A stretch of DNA of 64,000 nucleotides from Leptospira sp. WS39.C2 (GTDB lineage Bacteria; Spirochaetota; Leptospiria; Leptospirales; Leptospiraceae): NCBI RefSeq assembly GCF_040833965.1, contig NZ_CP162142.1:3144001-3208000 (forward strand), given 5' to 3'. The position numbers were made by a program, and so were the translations under genes. Positions 35,221 to 44,547 of the stretch are shown piece after piece. Position 1 is the first letter of the stretch, and each line of letters begins with the position of its first letter. Below the pieces are notes generated by a model. That model searched no databases and had not been told where the DNA came from. It saw nothing but the letters and a program-made list of their open reading frames with translations.

Positions 35221-36687
35221 TTAGAATTGAAAGTAGATAAAAGGAACTGAGTTTTCGGGTGTAGCTAAATTTAAGACAAGAAAAAGGATGGGGTACATGG
35301 CAAATTCCAAAATCGCTGGTATCTTTTTTCCCTTTCCCTTTTCAAAGAGAAAGTATCCAAGGAAATGCCCAAGGATGAGAAAACCCATGATCCATAGGAA
35401 GTCTTTCCACATATAAGGACGTAGGTTTCCCTCTTGGAAAAGGAAAATCCCTTTTAAGTGGATCCAGGCATTGTCCCAAGTGAGGGAACGAAAAAAAACA
35501 GCACCTAAAAAGAAAATGGAATTATTGAGTACATTTTGAAAGATCCAAATGGGAACCCTCACCAAATTTGATTTTGGGACAGACGGTTCGTTTTTTGTCT
35601 CAGGGAACCATTCTTTCCAAATTTCTTCCAAAACATAAAAAAATCCATTGAGAGATCCCCAAAATACAAACGTCCATTGTGCTCCATGCCAGACTCCGCT
35701 CACAAACATAGTAAACCATAAATTAAATTTACGGCGTACAGATGTTACACGGCTACCTCCCATGGGAATATAAATATAATCTCGTAACCAGGAATTAAGG
35801 GTCATGTGCCACCTCCGCCAAAATCCTGAAACGGAAGTCGCAAGAAAAGGAAGGTTAAAATTGGTTGGTAGTTTGTATCCGAGTAACATAGCACTTCCAA
35901 TCGCCATGTCAGAATACCCACTAAAATCTAAATACACTTGGATACCACCAAGTGCAGCAGCGATGAGTAAGGCAAAGGCATGGTGATCTGCTGGGTTTGC
36001 ATAAATGGCATCAATGGTTGGTGCAACCATATCAGAAAGTACTGCCTTCTTAAAATAACCTAACATAAAAAAACGAATGGCGACTCGAAATTCAATGTCT
36101 TCCAATTTTTTTGGACTGTACAATTGTGGCATAAAGGTTCTAGCCGTCACAATTGGACCTGCAACTAGTTGTGGAAAAAAACTCACAAATAAAGCAAAAC
36201 GGATAAAATCGGTTTCTGCTGGAATTTCTTTACGATAAACATCTATTGTATAAGATAATGATTGGAAAGTAAAAAAGGAAATTCCTGCTGGTAAAATGAT
36301 TTTTAGAACAGGCAGCATGTCACCACCAAACATGACATTGGTGACTGAGTTCATCGAAGTCACAATAAAATTATAGTATTTAAAGAAACCTAAAATAAAG
36401 ACTAAGTTTGTTATCAAACTAAAGAGTAATAAATAATACCGAATTTTTTCTCTTGTTTCTGTGGAAAGTTTAAGACCTACATAAAAGTCAATGGCTGTAG
36501 ATAATAAAATCAATGCACCAAAACGATAGTCCCATGACATGTAGAAAAAATAACTACTGATGAGTAGGAAAACATGTAAGATTCGTGTTTCTTTAGATTG
36601 GTTCGAAAAGATGGCAGGGAACAAATACCAAACAGTAAAAAATACGAAGAGGAAGAAGACAAAGTATTCAAAATCGGAAAAGATCAA
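35221..36687 (-). CDS. MBOAT-family membrane O-acyltransferase (AlgI/DltB-like)
   Basis: This is a polytopic O-acyltransferase that moves acyl groups across the membrane onto polysaccharide or lipid acceptors. The family core is clear: PAGISFFTFQSLSYTIDVYR, FFPQLVAGPI, VYLDFSGYSDMAIG, FWRRWHMTLNSWLRDYIYIP and the catalytic His334 in VSGVWHGAQW. The 488 residues and about 11 helices fit AlgI. The start is a TTG at 36687 with an AAGG box upstream; the next in-frame ATG is 49 codons later and would delete helix one. No partner esterase or transferase (AlgJ/X-like) gene is adjacent. Confidence 0.9.
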   Translation of the reverse strand: MIFSDFEYFVFFLFVFFTVWYLFPAIFSNQSKETRILHVFLLISSYFFYMSWDYRFGALILLSTAIDFYVGLKLSTETREKIRYYLLLFSLITNLVFILGFFKYYNFIVTSMNSVTNVMFGGDMLPVLKIILPAGISFFTFQSLSYTIDVYRKEIPAETDFIRFALFVSFFPQLVAGPIVTARTFMPQLYSPKKLEDIEFRVAIRFFMLGYFKKAVLSDMVAPTIDAIYANPADHHAFALLIAAALGGIQVYLDFSGYSDMAIGSAMLLGYKLPTNFNLPFLATSVSGFWRRWHMTLNSWLRDYIYIPMGGSRVTSVRRKFNLWFTMFVSGVWHGAQWTFVFWGSLNGFFYVLEEIWKEWFPETKNEPSVPKSNLVRVPIWIFQNVLNNSIFFLGAVFFRSLTWDNAWIHLKGIFLFQEGNLRPYMWKDFLWIMGFLILGHFLGYFLFEKGKGKKIPAILEFAMYPILFLVLNLATPENSVPFIYFQF

Positions 36688-36814
36688 TGGTTTTGCCTTC
36701 TTTCAGACCAGAATCATCGAAAAAAAGCCACTGTCAATCATTTCGACTTGCAGAACCAAATCATTTCACTTATGATTGGTCACTAGTTTTCAGCTAAAAA
36801 CGTAGAGGTAGAAA

Positions 36815-37321
36815 ATGAAAAAAATATTAAATTCAGCTCTTATCGGGTTGTTATCATTCGGGCTTCTTTCCAATTGTTTTGGAAAATTTGGTGCCATCAA
36901 AGCTGTATATTCCTTTAACGCAGGAATTCAAATTGGATCAGGAAAACTTGCGAGTTTTTTTCGTTCCTTACTTATGATTTTCCCACTGTACATTGCTTAT
37001 GGAATTGGAAGTTTTTTAGACATTCTCATTTTTAATCTCATAGAATTCTGGACAGACAGAAATCCAATTGCAATGGCTGAATATGACTTTGATGGAAAAC
37101 TTGTTAAAGAATACAATGAGAATGGACAAACCATCACTCTTACTTACACAGAATGGGGTAAAGTTTTAAGAATGGATGCTCCAACAGCAAAAGGTGTTGA
37201 GTCTGTGTATTTTTTAAAAGACAAACCAGAAAAAGCATACCGCCTTATTAACGGAAAGTATGTGGAAATCCAACAAGTAAGTGGACCAATCCTCCCTCCA
37301 ATGAGTGCAAAACACATCTAA
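36815..37321 (+). CDS. DUF3332-type lipoprotein
   Basis: This is a small lipoprotein with the lipobox LLSNC at residue 21 and an AGAGG ribosome site. Two hydrophobic stretches follow (about 45-60 and 65-75: LLMIFPLYIAYGIGSFLDIL), then the conserved NPIAMAEYDFDGK and a soluble C-terminal part. This is the pattern of the DUF3332 family, whose function is unknown. A strong stem-loop lies eight bases after the stop codon, so it is probably a single-gene transcript. Confidence 0.75.
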   Translation: MKKILNSALIGLLSFGLLSNCFGKFGAIKAVYSFNAGIQIGSGKLASFFRSLLMIFPLYIAYGIGSFLDILIFNLIEFWTDRNPIAMAEYDFDGKLVKEYNENGQTITLTYTEWGKVLRMDAPTAKGVESVYFLKDKPEKAYRLINGKYVEIQQVSGPILPPMSAKHI

Positions 37322-37328
37322 GACCTCC

Positions 37329-37352
37329 ATTGCCCCTAATTTTAGGGGCAAT
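37329..37352. terminator. Stem-loop between two lipoprotein genes
   Basis: ATTGCCCCTA and its perfect complement TAGGGGCAAT form a ten-base stem with a four-base loop, eight bases after the stop codon of the DUF3332 gene. The T-run expected of a classical intrinsic terminator is short (CCTTTG), so it may instead be a transcript-stabilising hairpin. Confidence 0.6.
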
Positions 37353-37372
37353 CCTTTGCCGATACTCTAAAT

Positions 37373-38434
37373 ATGAAACGAATTCCTCTGGTCGTATTTC
37401 TTTTGCAATTTGTTTGGGGGTGCCAAACACCTGAACGTGTGATGGTTCCGACCTTCCCAACCCAATCCGAACAAATCAATTTAAATCGGATCAAAATGAT
37501 CACCAAACAAGAGGCAAACCCTGGGTTGGAATCCAATTCCAAAAAACCACTCACCCAAGAACCAGGAGTAAGTGTTGAATACTCTGAGAACAAAATTCCT
37601 TTCATCCAACTGGATTTGTTTTTTGAAGATGCTGGAATCAGCATCATAGAAGAAATCATCGCAGGGACAATCATTGACCATCATATCATTGTTCTAAACC
37701 AAAAAGGGGAAATCATCGCCAAACAGCCTGTAAACTTCCAAGCTTACGAAATTTTGGAAACCAAAACAGAAGTGATGCGAAACAAAGTCATTGTTGGAGA
37801 ATCAAAAAAACCAGTTAAGGTCAACAGTACCACACCGGAAACAAAAGTCACAAGAGAGGCCATCGAAAGGCAATACTCAGATCGTGACACAGTCCCACAA
37901 GTCTTAGAAATTTTTGAAGGAAAAGTTCCAACTCCAGGTGAATACATAAGTATTTATTTAGAATTAACATACGTAAATCCATATTTAGAACCGAATTGTG
38001 AGTCTTATGGTGGCAATTGTTTTGGCGCCAAACAAAAGTTTATAGAAGATGTTACAACTCGTAACAGACGCGAGTTGGACATCCTAAGAAATCGATATGT
38101 GAATGGGGAAATTGCACAATTTCCAAATCTCACCAAAGAAGAACAAATCGAATTTAAATCCAATATCAAATCAAAAATTGAATTTACGAATGGAAGTTCA
38201 GGACCACGGCATTCCTTTACGAAATACTTTTTTAGAGAATGGAATTTAGTATCCTCACCAAGATACTTTCGCATTTTATACGTGGGAAAAAATGGAAAAC
38301 AAACAATCGTAGAAGAAGACAAACGACCTGAGGATGGAAAAGAAAATGTTCACTCAGAAAAGGATGAAAATCCTTCTATCTTTGACTCACCCACTCATAC
38401 AAAACATAAAAAAAGAACCATCAGTACTCCATAA
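37373..38434 (+). CDS. Unknown lipoprotein
   Basis: I do not recognise this 353-residue protein. It starts with a lipoprotein signal (MKRIPLVVFLLQFVWGCQTP, Cys17). Next is a region with acidic and beta-rich stretches (GISIIEEIIAGTIIDHHIIVLNQKGE), then a Cys-containing insert (PNCESYGGNCFGAKQKF), a basic-helical part and a Lys/Glu/His-rich tail. Repeated mention of Asn/Glu turns and no membrane helix suggest a periplasmic or surface-attached protein. It is followed by a hairpin shared with the convergent ssb gene. Confidence 0.6.
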   Translation: MKRIPLVVFLLQFVWGCQTPERVMVPTFPTQSEQINLNRIKMITKQEANPGLESNSKKPLTQEPGVSVEYSENKIPFIQLDLFFEDAGISIIEEIIAGTIIDHHIIVLNQKGEIIAKQPVNFQAYEILETKTEVMRNKVIVGESKKPVKVNSTTPETKVTREAIERQYSDRDTVPQVLEIFEGKVPTPGEYISIYLELTYVNPYLEPNCESYGGNCFGAKQKFIEDVTTRNRRELDILRNRYVNGEIAQFPNLTKEEQIEFKSNIKSKIEFTNGSSGPRHSFTKYFFREWNLVSSPRYFRILYVGKNGKQTIVEEDKRPEDGKENVHSEKDENPSIFDSPTHTKHKKRTISTP

Positions 38435-38444
38435 GTAAAATCAC

Positions 38445-38472
38445 ACGGGTGAAGGTATATGCCAACACCCGT
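38445..38472. terminator. Candidate bidirectional terminator
   Basis: ACGGGTG and CACCCGT pair across a 14-base gap that contains an additional GG/CC pair. It lies between the convergent lipoprotein gene and ssb. T-runs on both sides are weak, so its efficiency is uncertain. Confidence 0.45.
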
Positions 38473-38478
38473 ATTCAA

Positions 38479-38832
38479 TTATGCGACTTTTTCTTCTCGT
38501 TTGCGCATACTATCAAAACGAACTGTGGAGGCAGTGACTTTCACTTTCGATTTTGTTTCTCCTTCTGGTGTTTTCCATCGGTTCTGTTTTAAGTTTCCCA
38601 TTACAGTCACTTTACTGCCTTTTTTTAAGTACTCCACACAGTTTTCGCCGAGTTTCTCCCAAGCATCTACTTCAAAAAAAGATACATCATCTTTATCCTT
38701 TGATTCAGGGTTGTTTTGAGAGTGGTTGACAGCGACTGTGAATTGTGCCAGTGACTTGCCACCAGCAATTGTTTTTTCTTCCGGATCGGACGTTAAATTC
38801 CCATCCAATATGATATACGATAGATTTTTCAT
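38479..38832 (-). CDS. ssb: Single-stranded DNA-binding protein
   Basis: This is an OB-fold protein that coats single-stranded DNA. From the ATG at 38832 it has 117 residues: MKNLSYIILDGNLTSDPE, then QFTVAVNHSQN, VSFFEVDAWEKLGENCVEYL and GSKVTVMGNLKQNRW, which are the classical Ssb strands. The acidic C-terminal tip (DDIPF) used to recruit partners is missing; the protein ends RKREEKVA, as in short accessory or spirochete-type Ssb proteins. Longer in-frame starts have no conserved sequence. It may be a secondary Ssb. Confidence 0.88.
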   Translation of the reverse strand: MKNLSYIILDGNLTSDPEEKTIAGGKSLAQFTVAVNHSQNNPESKDKDDVSFFEVDAWEKLGENCVEYLKKGSKVTVMGNLKQNRWKTPEGETKSKVKVTASTVRFDSMRKREEKVA

Positions 38833-38974
38833 TTGAGTATCCCTAATACAATTTTGTTGGCCACGAATAGATAGGTGGAAAACTTGAGAGATGGTTAAAA
38901 AAAATTGGTTTGTACCCATTTTATAAATCTTTAAAAAACACTGATTTGGGATAGACAACTGAAACCATTTACCT

Positions 38975-40486
38975 TTGAATATAAGTGTGTCACTTCCCGA
39001 TTCAGAAGTATTACAATTATTAACCTCGATTAGCCGAGAATTAGTATGTTTACATGAAACCGATGGAACCTACATTTATGTAAGTCCAAATTCCATTTCC
39101 ATCATAGGTTATGCACCGGAAGAACTCCTCGGTAAAAATCCTTATGATTTTTTTCACCCGGACGATCGAAGGTTAATCTTTGAAAGGTCACACCAACCTC
39201 TCTTACGTGGAGAAAATAACGTCAATCCTACATTTCGATTTTTACATAAGAATGGAACATACATTTGGTTACAATCTGACAACCGTTTGACCACTCACCC
39301 AAGTTCAGGAAAAAATTACTTACATACATCTTCGAGAGATATATCTGAAAAAATTGAATCGGATGCAAATTTAGCTCTTTCAGAACGTAAGTTTAAAACC
39401 TTGTTTCGAGATTCACCAATTGGACTTGTACTCACAAGCAAACAAGGTTATATCGATGAAGTGAATGATGCTTTTGGAAAATTTTTAGGATATGAAACCT
39501 TTGAACTACTCGGAAAACATTTTTCTGAAATCAGTTCCCTTGGAGAATTAGAAGAAAATTTACGTTATCGAGATTCCGTACAAAAAGGGATGATCGACCA
39601 TTATTCTATTGAAAAACAATATGTGCATAAAGCAGGGCATTTGGTTTGGGCCTACATCACTGTAACTGTTTTACGTGATGATTTAGGGAATCCCATCTAT
39701 TACCTAGCCCAAATCATAGATATTGATGAAAGGAAAAAAACAGAAACACTCCTTTTGGAAAATAACGAACACTTACGTTCCGCAAAAAATTCGCTTCTCA
39801 TCCAAAACAAACAATTACAATCTTATAACCAAATCATATCTCACCATTTACGTGCCCCTGTGAGTAATCTTAGGAGCCTTGTTGATTTATTAAAAATTTC
39901 CAAGTCCACTACCGAAACAAACGAAATACAAAACCATTTAGAAGAAGTGACTGAAAATTTGGAATCAGTCTTATCGGAACTCATCACTACTCTGAAAATC
40001 CAAAGTTTAGAAAATTACCTTCCTGAATGGGTTTCCATCCGTGATACATTCACAAAAGTTCAGAAATTCATGGAAGGAGAATTCCAGAAAAAAAAGGTAC
40101 AGATCGAATTCAATGTAACAGAAAAAGAATCGGTTTTTGTTTCCAAAGAATATTTAGAAACCCTATTTTTACAATTGATCAGCAATTCCCTTCAATTTTC
40201 AGAACCCAATCGAGATTTGCGCATCCTAGTTGAGTCCTTTTCGATTGGTACCGAAACGACGATTTCTTTTTCTGATAATGGTTCAGGGATCGATTTATCA
40301 CGTTATGGAGACCAAATTTTTCAGTTGAGAAAGACTTTTCATCGTCAGATGAGTGGGAAGGGTCTTGGTTTATTTTTAATGAAATATACGATGGAATCAT
40401 TGGGTGGAAGGGTCGATGTGAAATCGAAACCAGGAGAAGGAGCTACGTTTTTACTCCATTTCCCAAATGGGAGTACAAACTCATGA
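38975..40486 (+). CDS. Cytoplasmic PAS-PAS sensor histidine kinase
   Basis: This is a soluble sensor kinase of 503 residues. Two PAS domains (about 10-130 and 140-255) precede the dimerisation helix with phospho-acceptor His290 in SHHLRAPV. The ATP-binding domain keeps LISNSLQFS, SDNGSGI and GKGLGLFL. No membrane segment is present, so the signal is intracellular. The start is a TTG at 38975; no nearby in-frame ATG exists, and a GTG at 38987 is possible. The stop overlaps the start of a stand-alone receiver gene (ATGA), its obvious partner. Confidence 0.9.
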   Translation: MNISVSLPDSEVLQLLTSISRELVCLHETDGTYIYVSPNSISIIGYAPEELLGKNPYDFFHPDDRRLIFERSHQPLLRGENNVNPTFRFLHKNGTYIWLQSDNRLTTHPSSGKNYLHTSSRDISEKIESDANLALSERKFKTLFRDSPIGLVLTSKQGYIDEVNDAFGKFLGYETFELLGKHFSEISSLGELEENLRYRDSVQKGMIDHYSIEKQYVHKAGHLVWAYITVTVLRDDLGNPIYYLAQIIDIDERKKTETLLLENNEHLRSAKNSLLIQNKQLQSYNQIISHHLRAPVSNLRSLVDLLKISKSTTETNEIQNHLEEVTENLESVLSELITTLKIQSLENYLPEWVSIRDTFTKVQKFMEGEFQKKKVQIEFNVTEKESVFVSKEYLETLFLQLISNSLQFSEPNRDLRILVESFSIGTETTISFSDNGSGIDLSRYGDQIFQLRKTFHRQMSGKGLGLFLMKYTMESLGGRVDVKSKPGEGATFLLHFPNGSTNS

Positions 40487-40881
40487 TTCCCAAAATTTGT
40501 ATCATTGATGATGACAAAATCTATCAGTTCACGACCAAAAAAATCATATCAAATGCTGGGATCACTGGAGAAGTACTCATTTTTTCGGACGCCGAAAATG
40601 CTCTCAGTTTTTTCCAAAATGAAACAGAAAACACATCAAAACTTCCTGATATTATCTTTTTGGATATCAACATGCCTTTTATGGATGGATGGCAATTTTT
40701 AGAAGCAATGGAACCTCTTAGGCCAAAATTTAAAAAAGCGATTCAAATTTATTTGGTCAGTTCTTCAGTTGATGAAGCAGACACAGACCGAGCTGCAAAA
40801 ATTCCTTATGTCTCAGGTTATATTTTCAAACCGTTTACCAAAGAAAAACTTTTAGATTCTTTGGCACATCTACAATCTTAG
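40483..40881 (+). CDS. Single-domain response regulator
   Basis: This is a free receiver domain of 132 residues. The acid pocket is IIDDD, the phosphorylated Asp61 lies in FLDINMP, and the switch Ser and Lys lie in VSSS and FKPFT. It has no output domain, so it should pass the signal by binding another protein or by acting as a phosphate relay. Its ATG overlaps the stop of the PAS kinase gene, which makes the two a coupled pair. The GltB-like gene follows after 40 bases. Confidence 0.93.
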   Translation: MIPKICIIDDDKIYQFTTKKIISNAGITGEVLIFSDAENALSFFQNETENTSKLPDIIFLDINMPFMDGWQFLEAMEPLRPKFKKAIQIYLVSSSVDEADTDRAAKIPYVSGYIFKPFTKEKLLDSLAHLQS

Positions 40882-40921
40882 CTTGTCAATAACTTAGTTC
40901 GAAGATAGAAATGGTGCACAA

Positions 40922-42472
40922 ATGAGTAATGAAATTTTGAGTTGGATCGAAACAAATCCCATGTCTGCCACTTGGATTGGACTCTTACTTTTTTTTGTGA
41001 TTGTTTTCATTAGAGACATCTCTCAAAAAAAACACACCATTCAAAGGAACTTTCCCATCGTAGGAAGGCTTCGTTATTTTTTAGAAATGATTGGTCCAGA
41101 ACTCAGACAATACTGGGTTGCCAATGACAAAGAAGAAAGGCCATTTGATCGCACCGAAAGGAGTTGGATTTATGCAACTGCCAAAGGACAAAATAATAAT
41201 TTTGGATTTGGAACCACAGAAATCCAATATGAACCTGGTTATCCCATCATCAAACACAAAGCCTTCCCTTACCCTGAAGCAAAAGCATACATCCATAATG
41301 GAGATCCAAGTTGTATCCCTTGCCTCAAAGTAATCGGACCTAAACGTAAGTTTCCATACAGACCTTATTCTATCGTGAATATCTCTGCGATGTCATTTGG
41401 TTCCCTTGGAAAAAATGCTGTATTAGCTTTAAACCGTGGTGCAAGGGATTCTGGCTCTTACCATAACACAGGTGAGGGGGGACTTAGCCATTACCACATG
41501 GAAGGTGCGGATATTGTTTGGCAAATTGGAACTGGGTATTTTGGAGCAAGAGACCACTCAGGAAAATTCAACTTAGATGTATTAAAAGAAAAAGTTGGAA
41601 AAAATGCCTGTGTCAAAATGATTGAAATCAAATTATCACAAGGCGCCAAACCAGGAAAAGGTGGGATTTTACCTGCAAAAAAAGTAAACGCAGAAATTGC
41701 TTCCATTCGCCATGTAGAAGAAGGAAAGGATTGTATCTCTCCCAACTCACACAGTGAATTTACAAATGTCAAAGAACTAGTATCATTTATCGAAACAATT
41801 GCCAATGGAACTGGATTGCCTGTTGGTATCAAAAGTGCGGTAGGTGAAATCGAATTTTGGCAAGAATTGGCTGATGAGATGAAACGAACAGAAAAAGGTC
41901 CAGATTTCATCACGATTGATGGTGGGGAAGGAGGCACGGGAGCGGCTCCCCTTACGTATGCTGACCATGTTTCGTTACCGTTTAAGATTGGATTCCAACG
42001 AGTTTATACATTATTCCAAAAGGAAGGTTTGTCAGATCGTATTGTTTGGATTGGTTCTGGAAAATTAGGATTCCCTGATCGAGCCGTTGTTGCCATTGCC
42101 ATGGGTTGTGATCTCATCAACATTGCAAGAGAAGCGATGTTATCCATTGGATGCATCCAAGCGCAAAAATGCCATACAGACCATTGTCCTGCTGGTGTTG
42201 CCACACAAAACTGGTGGTTACAACGTGGGGTGGATCCTGAACTGAAAGGCAAACGAGCAGCCAAATACATCCAAGGTTTTCGCAAAGAACTTCTAAGTTT
42301 GGCACATTCTTGTGGTTACGAACACCCAGGACAATTCACGGGCCAAGACATTGAAATCAGTATGGGTATGAATCGATACCAAACCTTAGAAGGATTACTA
42401 GGTTACAAACGAGATGAAGTGAAATTTACCAAGTTACAGGATTATACTGTTTTTCCCAAACGACAAGCTTAA
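40922..42472 (+). CDS. FMN-binding glutamate synthase-like protein (GltB core)
   Basis: The protein contains only the FMN/Fe-S synthase core of glutamate synthase, without the glutaminase and GXGXG domains. An N-terminal membrane helix (WIGLLLFFVIVFIRD) comes before it. Features are ISAMSFGSLGKNAVLALN, the phosphate-binding DGGEGGTGAAPL region and C-x5-C-x4-C (CIQAQKCHTDHC), the pattern of the GltB [3Fe-4S] cluster. The 516 residues match the stand-alone glutamate-synthase-related family. The true substrate is unknown. Its stop shares one base with the ATG of the next cyclase (TAATG). Confidence 0.86.
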   Translation: MSNEILSWIETNPMSATWIGLLLFFVIVFIRDISQKKHTIQRNFPIVGRLRYFLEMIGPELRQYWVANDKEERPFDRTERSWIYATAKGQNNNFGFGTTEIQYEPGYPIIKHKAFPYPEAKAYIHNGDPSCIPCLKVIGPKRKFPYRPYSIVNISAMSFGSLGKNAVLALNRGARDSGSYHNTGEGGLSHYHMEGADIVWQIGTGYFGARDHSGKFNLDVLKEKVGKNACVKMIEIKLSQGAKPGKGGILPAKKVNAEIASIRHVEEGKDCISPNSHSEFTNVKELVSFIETIANGTGLPVGIKSAVGEIEFWQELADEMKRTEKGPDFITIDGGEGGTGAAPLTYADHVSLPFKIGFQRVYTLFQKEGLSDRIVWIGSGKLGFPDRAVVAIAMGCDLINIAREAMLSIGCIQAQKCHTDHCPAGVATQNWWLQRGVDPELKGKRAAKYIQGFRKELLSLAHSCGYEHPGQFTGQDIEISMGMNRYQTLEGLLGYKRDEVKFTKLQDYTVFPKRQA

Positions 42473-44547
42473 TGAAGAAACTCATTCTTTTAACTTTTTT
42501 ATTCCTAATTAGTTGTTTATCTGAAGAAAGGAATGTCAACAAAGAAGCAAAGAATGGGTTTATCAATTTAAAATCGCATTCGTTTCAAGAAGAACCTTAT
42601 GTGGCTCTTGTGGGTGAGTGGAAGTTTTATTGGAATACTTCACCTAACAATATCATTGAATCAGAAATGGATCGTATCCTCAATTTGCCAAAACATTGGA
42701 ATGGATACGAAATGGATTATGGTAAACTTCCAGGGTTTGGCCATGCAACCTTTCGGATTCATATAGAACTACCGGAAGGTTTACAAGAGACAATGGCTCT
42801 CACTGTCCACGAACAAGATACCTCCTATGCAATTTACATCGACGGAAAATACTATGGTGGATCGGGTATACCTGCGAGTAACACAGAACAGTTTGTTCCT
42901 ATGGTCAAATCAACGATTGTTGTATTACCTCAAAACAAAAACATCACCATTGATTTGTATGTTGCCAATTATGTTCACAGAAAAGGTGGAATATGGAATG
43001 ATATAGTATTATCATCATATACAAAAGCCGAAAGTCGCCTCACCAAACACAAAATGAACGAAACAATCCTTTCATCAATTTTTGCCTTTGTTGGGATATT
43101 CTTTTTAGTTATGTATTTTTACAATAGAGATGGTAGGCAAACCTTAGGAATCTTTTTATTTTCCCTAGCCGTTTTACTGAGAACCATATCCACTGGGGAA
43201 CGAATTATTTTAGAATTTTTGGATATGCCCTATTGGTTATTACTTCGAATAGAATACTTTTCTTGGTATTGGTCTGCTCCCTTACTTTATCATTATTTTT
43301 ATACAATTTTCCCAAGTGATTTTTCGAAAAAACTAGGAAATGTTTTTTATACTCTTTCTTTCATATTGACTTTGGGACTACTCCTCCCTCCCGTTTATTT
43401 TACGGAAACTGCGTCAATTTATCCGATTGCTTTTGTTTTAAATGGGTTATGTGTTTTATTTTATTTGTTTCAGGCATACAAAAAAAACAGAATGGAAGCA
43501 AAACCTCTGTTATTCGGAATTGGACTAACGATTTTAGGAGCCACAAATGATGTTTTACATGCAGAATCAGTGGTTCATACTATGTATATTGCTCCATTAA
43601 CAGTAGTTGTCTTTGTATTTTTACAAGTATTTACTTTTGGAAGGATCGTCCGCCAAAACATCATCAAAACTTTAGAATTTGCAGAAGAACAAAAACAATT
43701 TAGTTCCTCATTTAGTAGATTTGTACCCACTGAATTTTTATACCATTTAGGTAAAAATGACATTAGGCAAGTTGACTTAGGAGACCAAGTCCAAAAGCGA
43801 ATGACAGTTTTATTTGCAGACATTCGTTCCTTTACAGAATTTTCAGAAACTCTCACACCAAAAGAAAACTTTGATTTTCTAAATAGTTATCTCCAACGAG
43901 TTGGTCCCATCATTCGCCATAATAATGGTTTTATAGATAAATTCATCGGTGATGCTGTTATGGCATTATTTCCATATAATATAAGTGATGCGGTAAAAGC
44001 AGCTGTAGAGATGCAAGAAGCGATTCGAATTTACAATAACCATCGCGCAAATTGCGGATACATCCCTATCGAAGTGGGAATTGGCATCCATACTGGGAAT
44101 TTAACACTTGGAATTCTTGGGGAACACAAACGAATGGAAGGGACAGTGATATCCGATGCTGTGAATTTGGCTTCAAGAATTGAAGGCATCACGAAACTAT
44201 TTTCTTCGCGAATTGTGATCAGTGCAGAAACCTTTATTGAATCTTCGGAAACATTGGGTTTCCATTATAGGTTGCTTGACCGGGTCAATATCAAAGGAAA
44301 AACAGAATCTGTTTTCGTTGTTGAAGTTTTAGATGGTTACGAACCAGAAAAAGCTAAACGATTGATCAGCTTGAAAGATGATTACACTCTTGCCTTGGAT
44401 GCTTATAGACGAGAAGATTTTGAAGAAGCAAAACAAGGATTTGCATCCTTAATTGATAAAAATCCAGACGATTCGGTCTCACGTCTTTTTTTCGAAAGGT
44501 GTAAAGATGCCCTGGATCGTTCCAAATTAGAATCTGGCACTAGTTAG
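42472..44547 (+). CDS. 7TM-DISM lipoprotein adenylate/guanylate cyclase (complete active site)
   Basis: The overall plan matches the pair at 3.8-8.1 kb: lipobox LISC (Cys15), periplasmic jelly roll (GEWKFYWN), seven membrane helices (about residues 200-395), cyclase domain (about 440-590) and a TPR-like tail. All catalytic positions are present: Asp450 and Asp494 (metals), Lys490 and Thr558 (base), Asn565 and Arg569 (transition state). It should work as a homodimer, most likely making cAMP since Lys/Thr is the adenylate-type pair. The ATG overlaps the stop of the GltB-like gene. The gene converges on and overlaps the permease by eight bases. Confidence 0.9.
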   Translation: MKKLILLTFLFLISCLSEERNVNKEAKNGFINLKSHSFQEEPYVALVGEWKFYWNTSPNNIIESEMDRILNLPKHWNGYEMDYGKLPGFGHATFRIHIELPEGLQETMALTVHEQDTSYAIYIDGKYYGGSGIPASNTEQFVPMVKSTIVVLPQNKNITIDLYVANYVHRKGGIWNDIVLSSYTKAESRLTKHKMNETILSSIFAFVGIFFLVMYFYNRDGRQTLGIFLFSLAVLLRTISTGERIILEFLDMPYWLLLRIEYFSWYWSAPLLYHYFYTIFPSDFSKKLGNVFYTLSFILTLGLLLPPVYFTETASIYPIAFVLNGLCVLFYLFQAYKKNRMEAKPLLFGIGLTILGATNDVLHAESVVHTMYIAPLTVVVFVFLQVFTFGRIVRQNIIKTLEFAEEQKQFSSSFSRFVPTEFLYHLGKNDIRQVDLGDQVQKRMTVLFADIRSFTEFSETLTPKENFDFLNSYLQRVGPIIRHNNGFIDKFIGDAVMALFPYNISDAVKAAVEMQEAIRIYNNHRANCGYIPIEVGIGIHTGNLTLGILGEHKRMEGTVISDAVNLASRIEGITKLFSSRIVISAETFIESSETLGFHYRLLDRVNIKGKTESVFVVEVLDGYEPEKAKRLISLKDDYTLALDAYRREDFEEAKQGFASLIDKNPDDSVSRLFFERCKDALDRSKLESGTS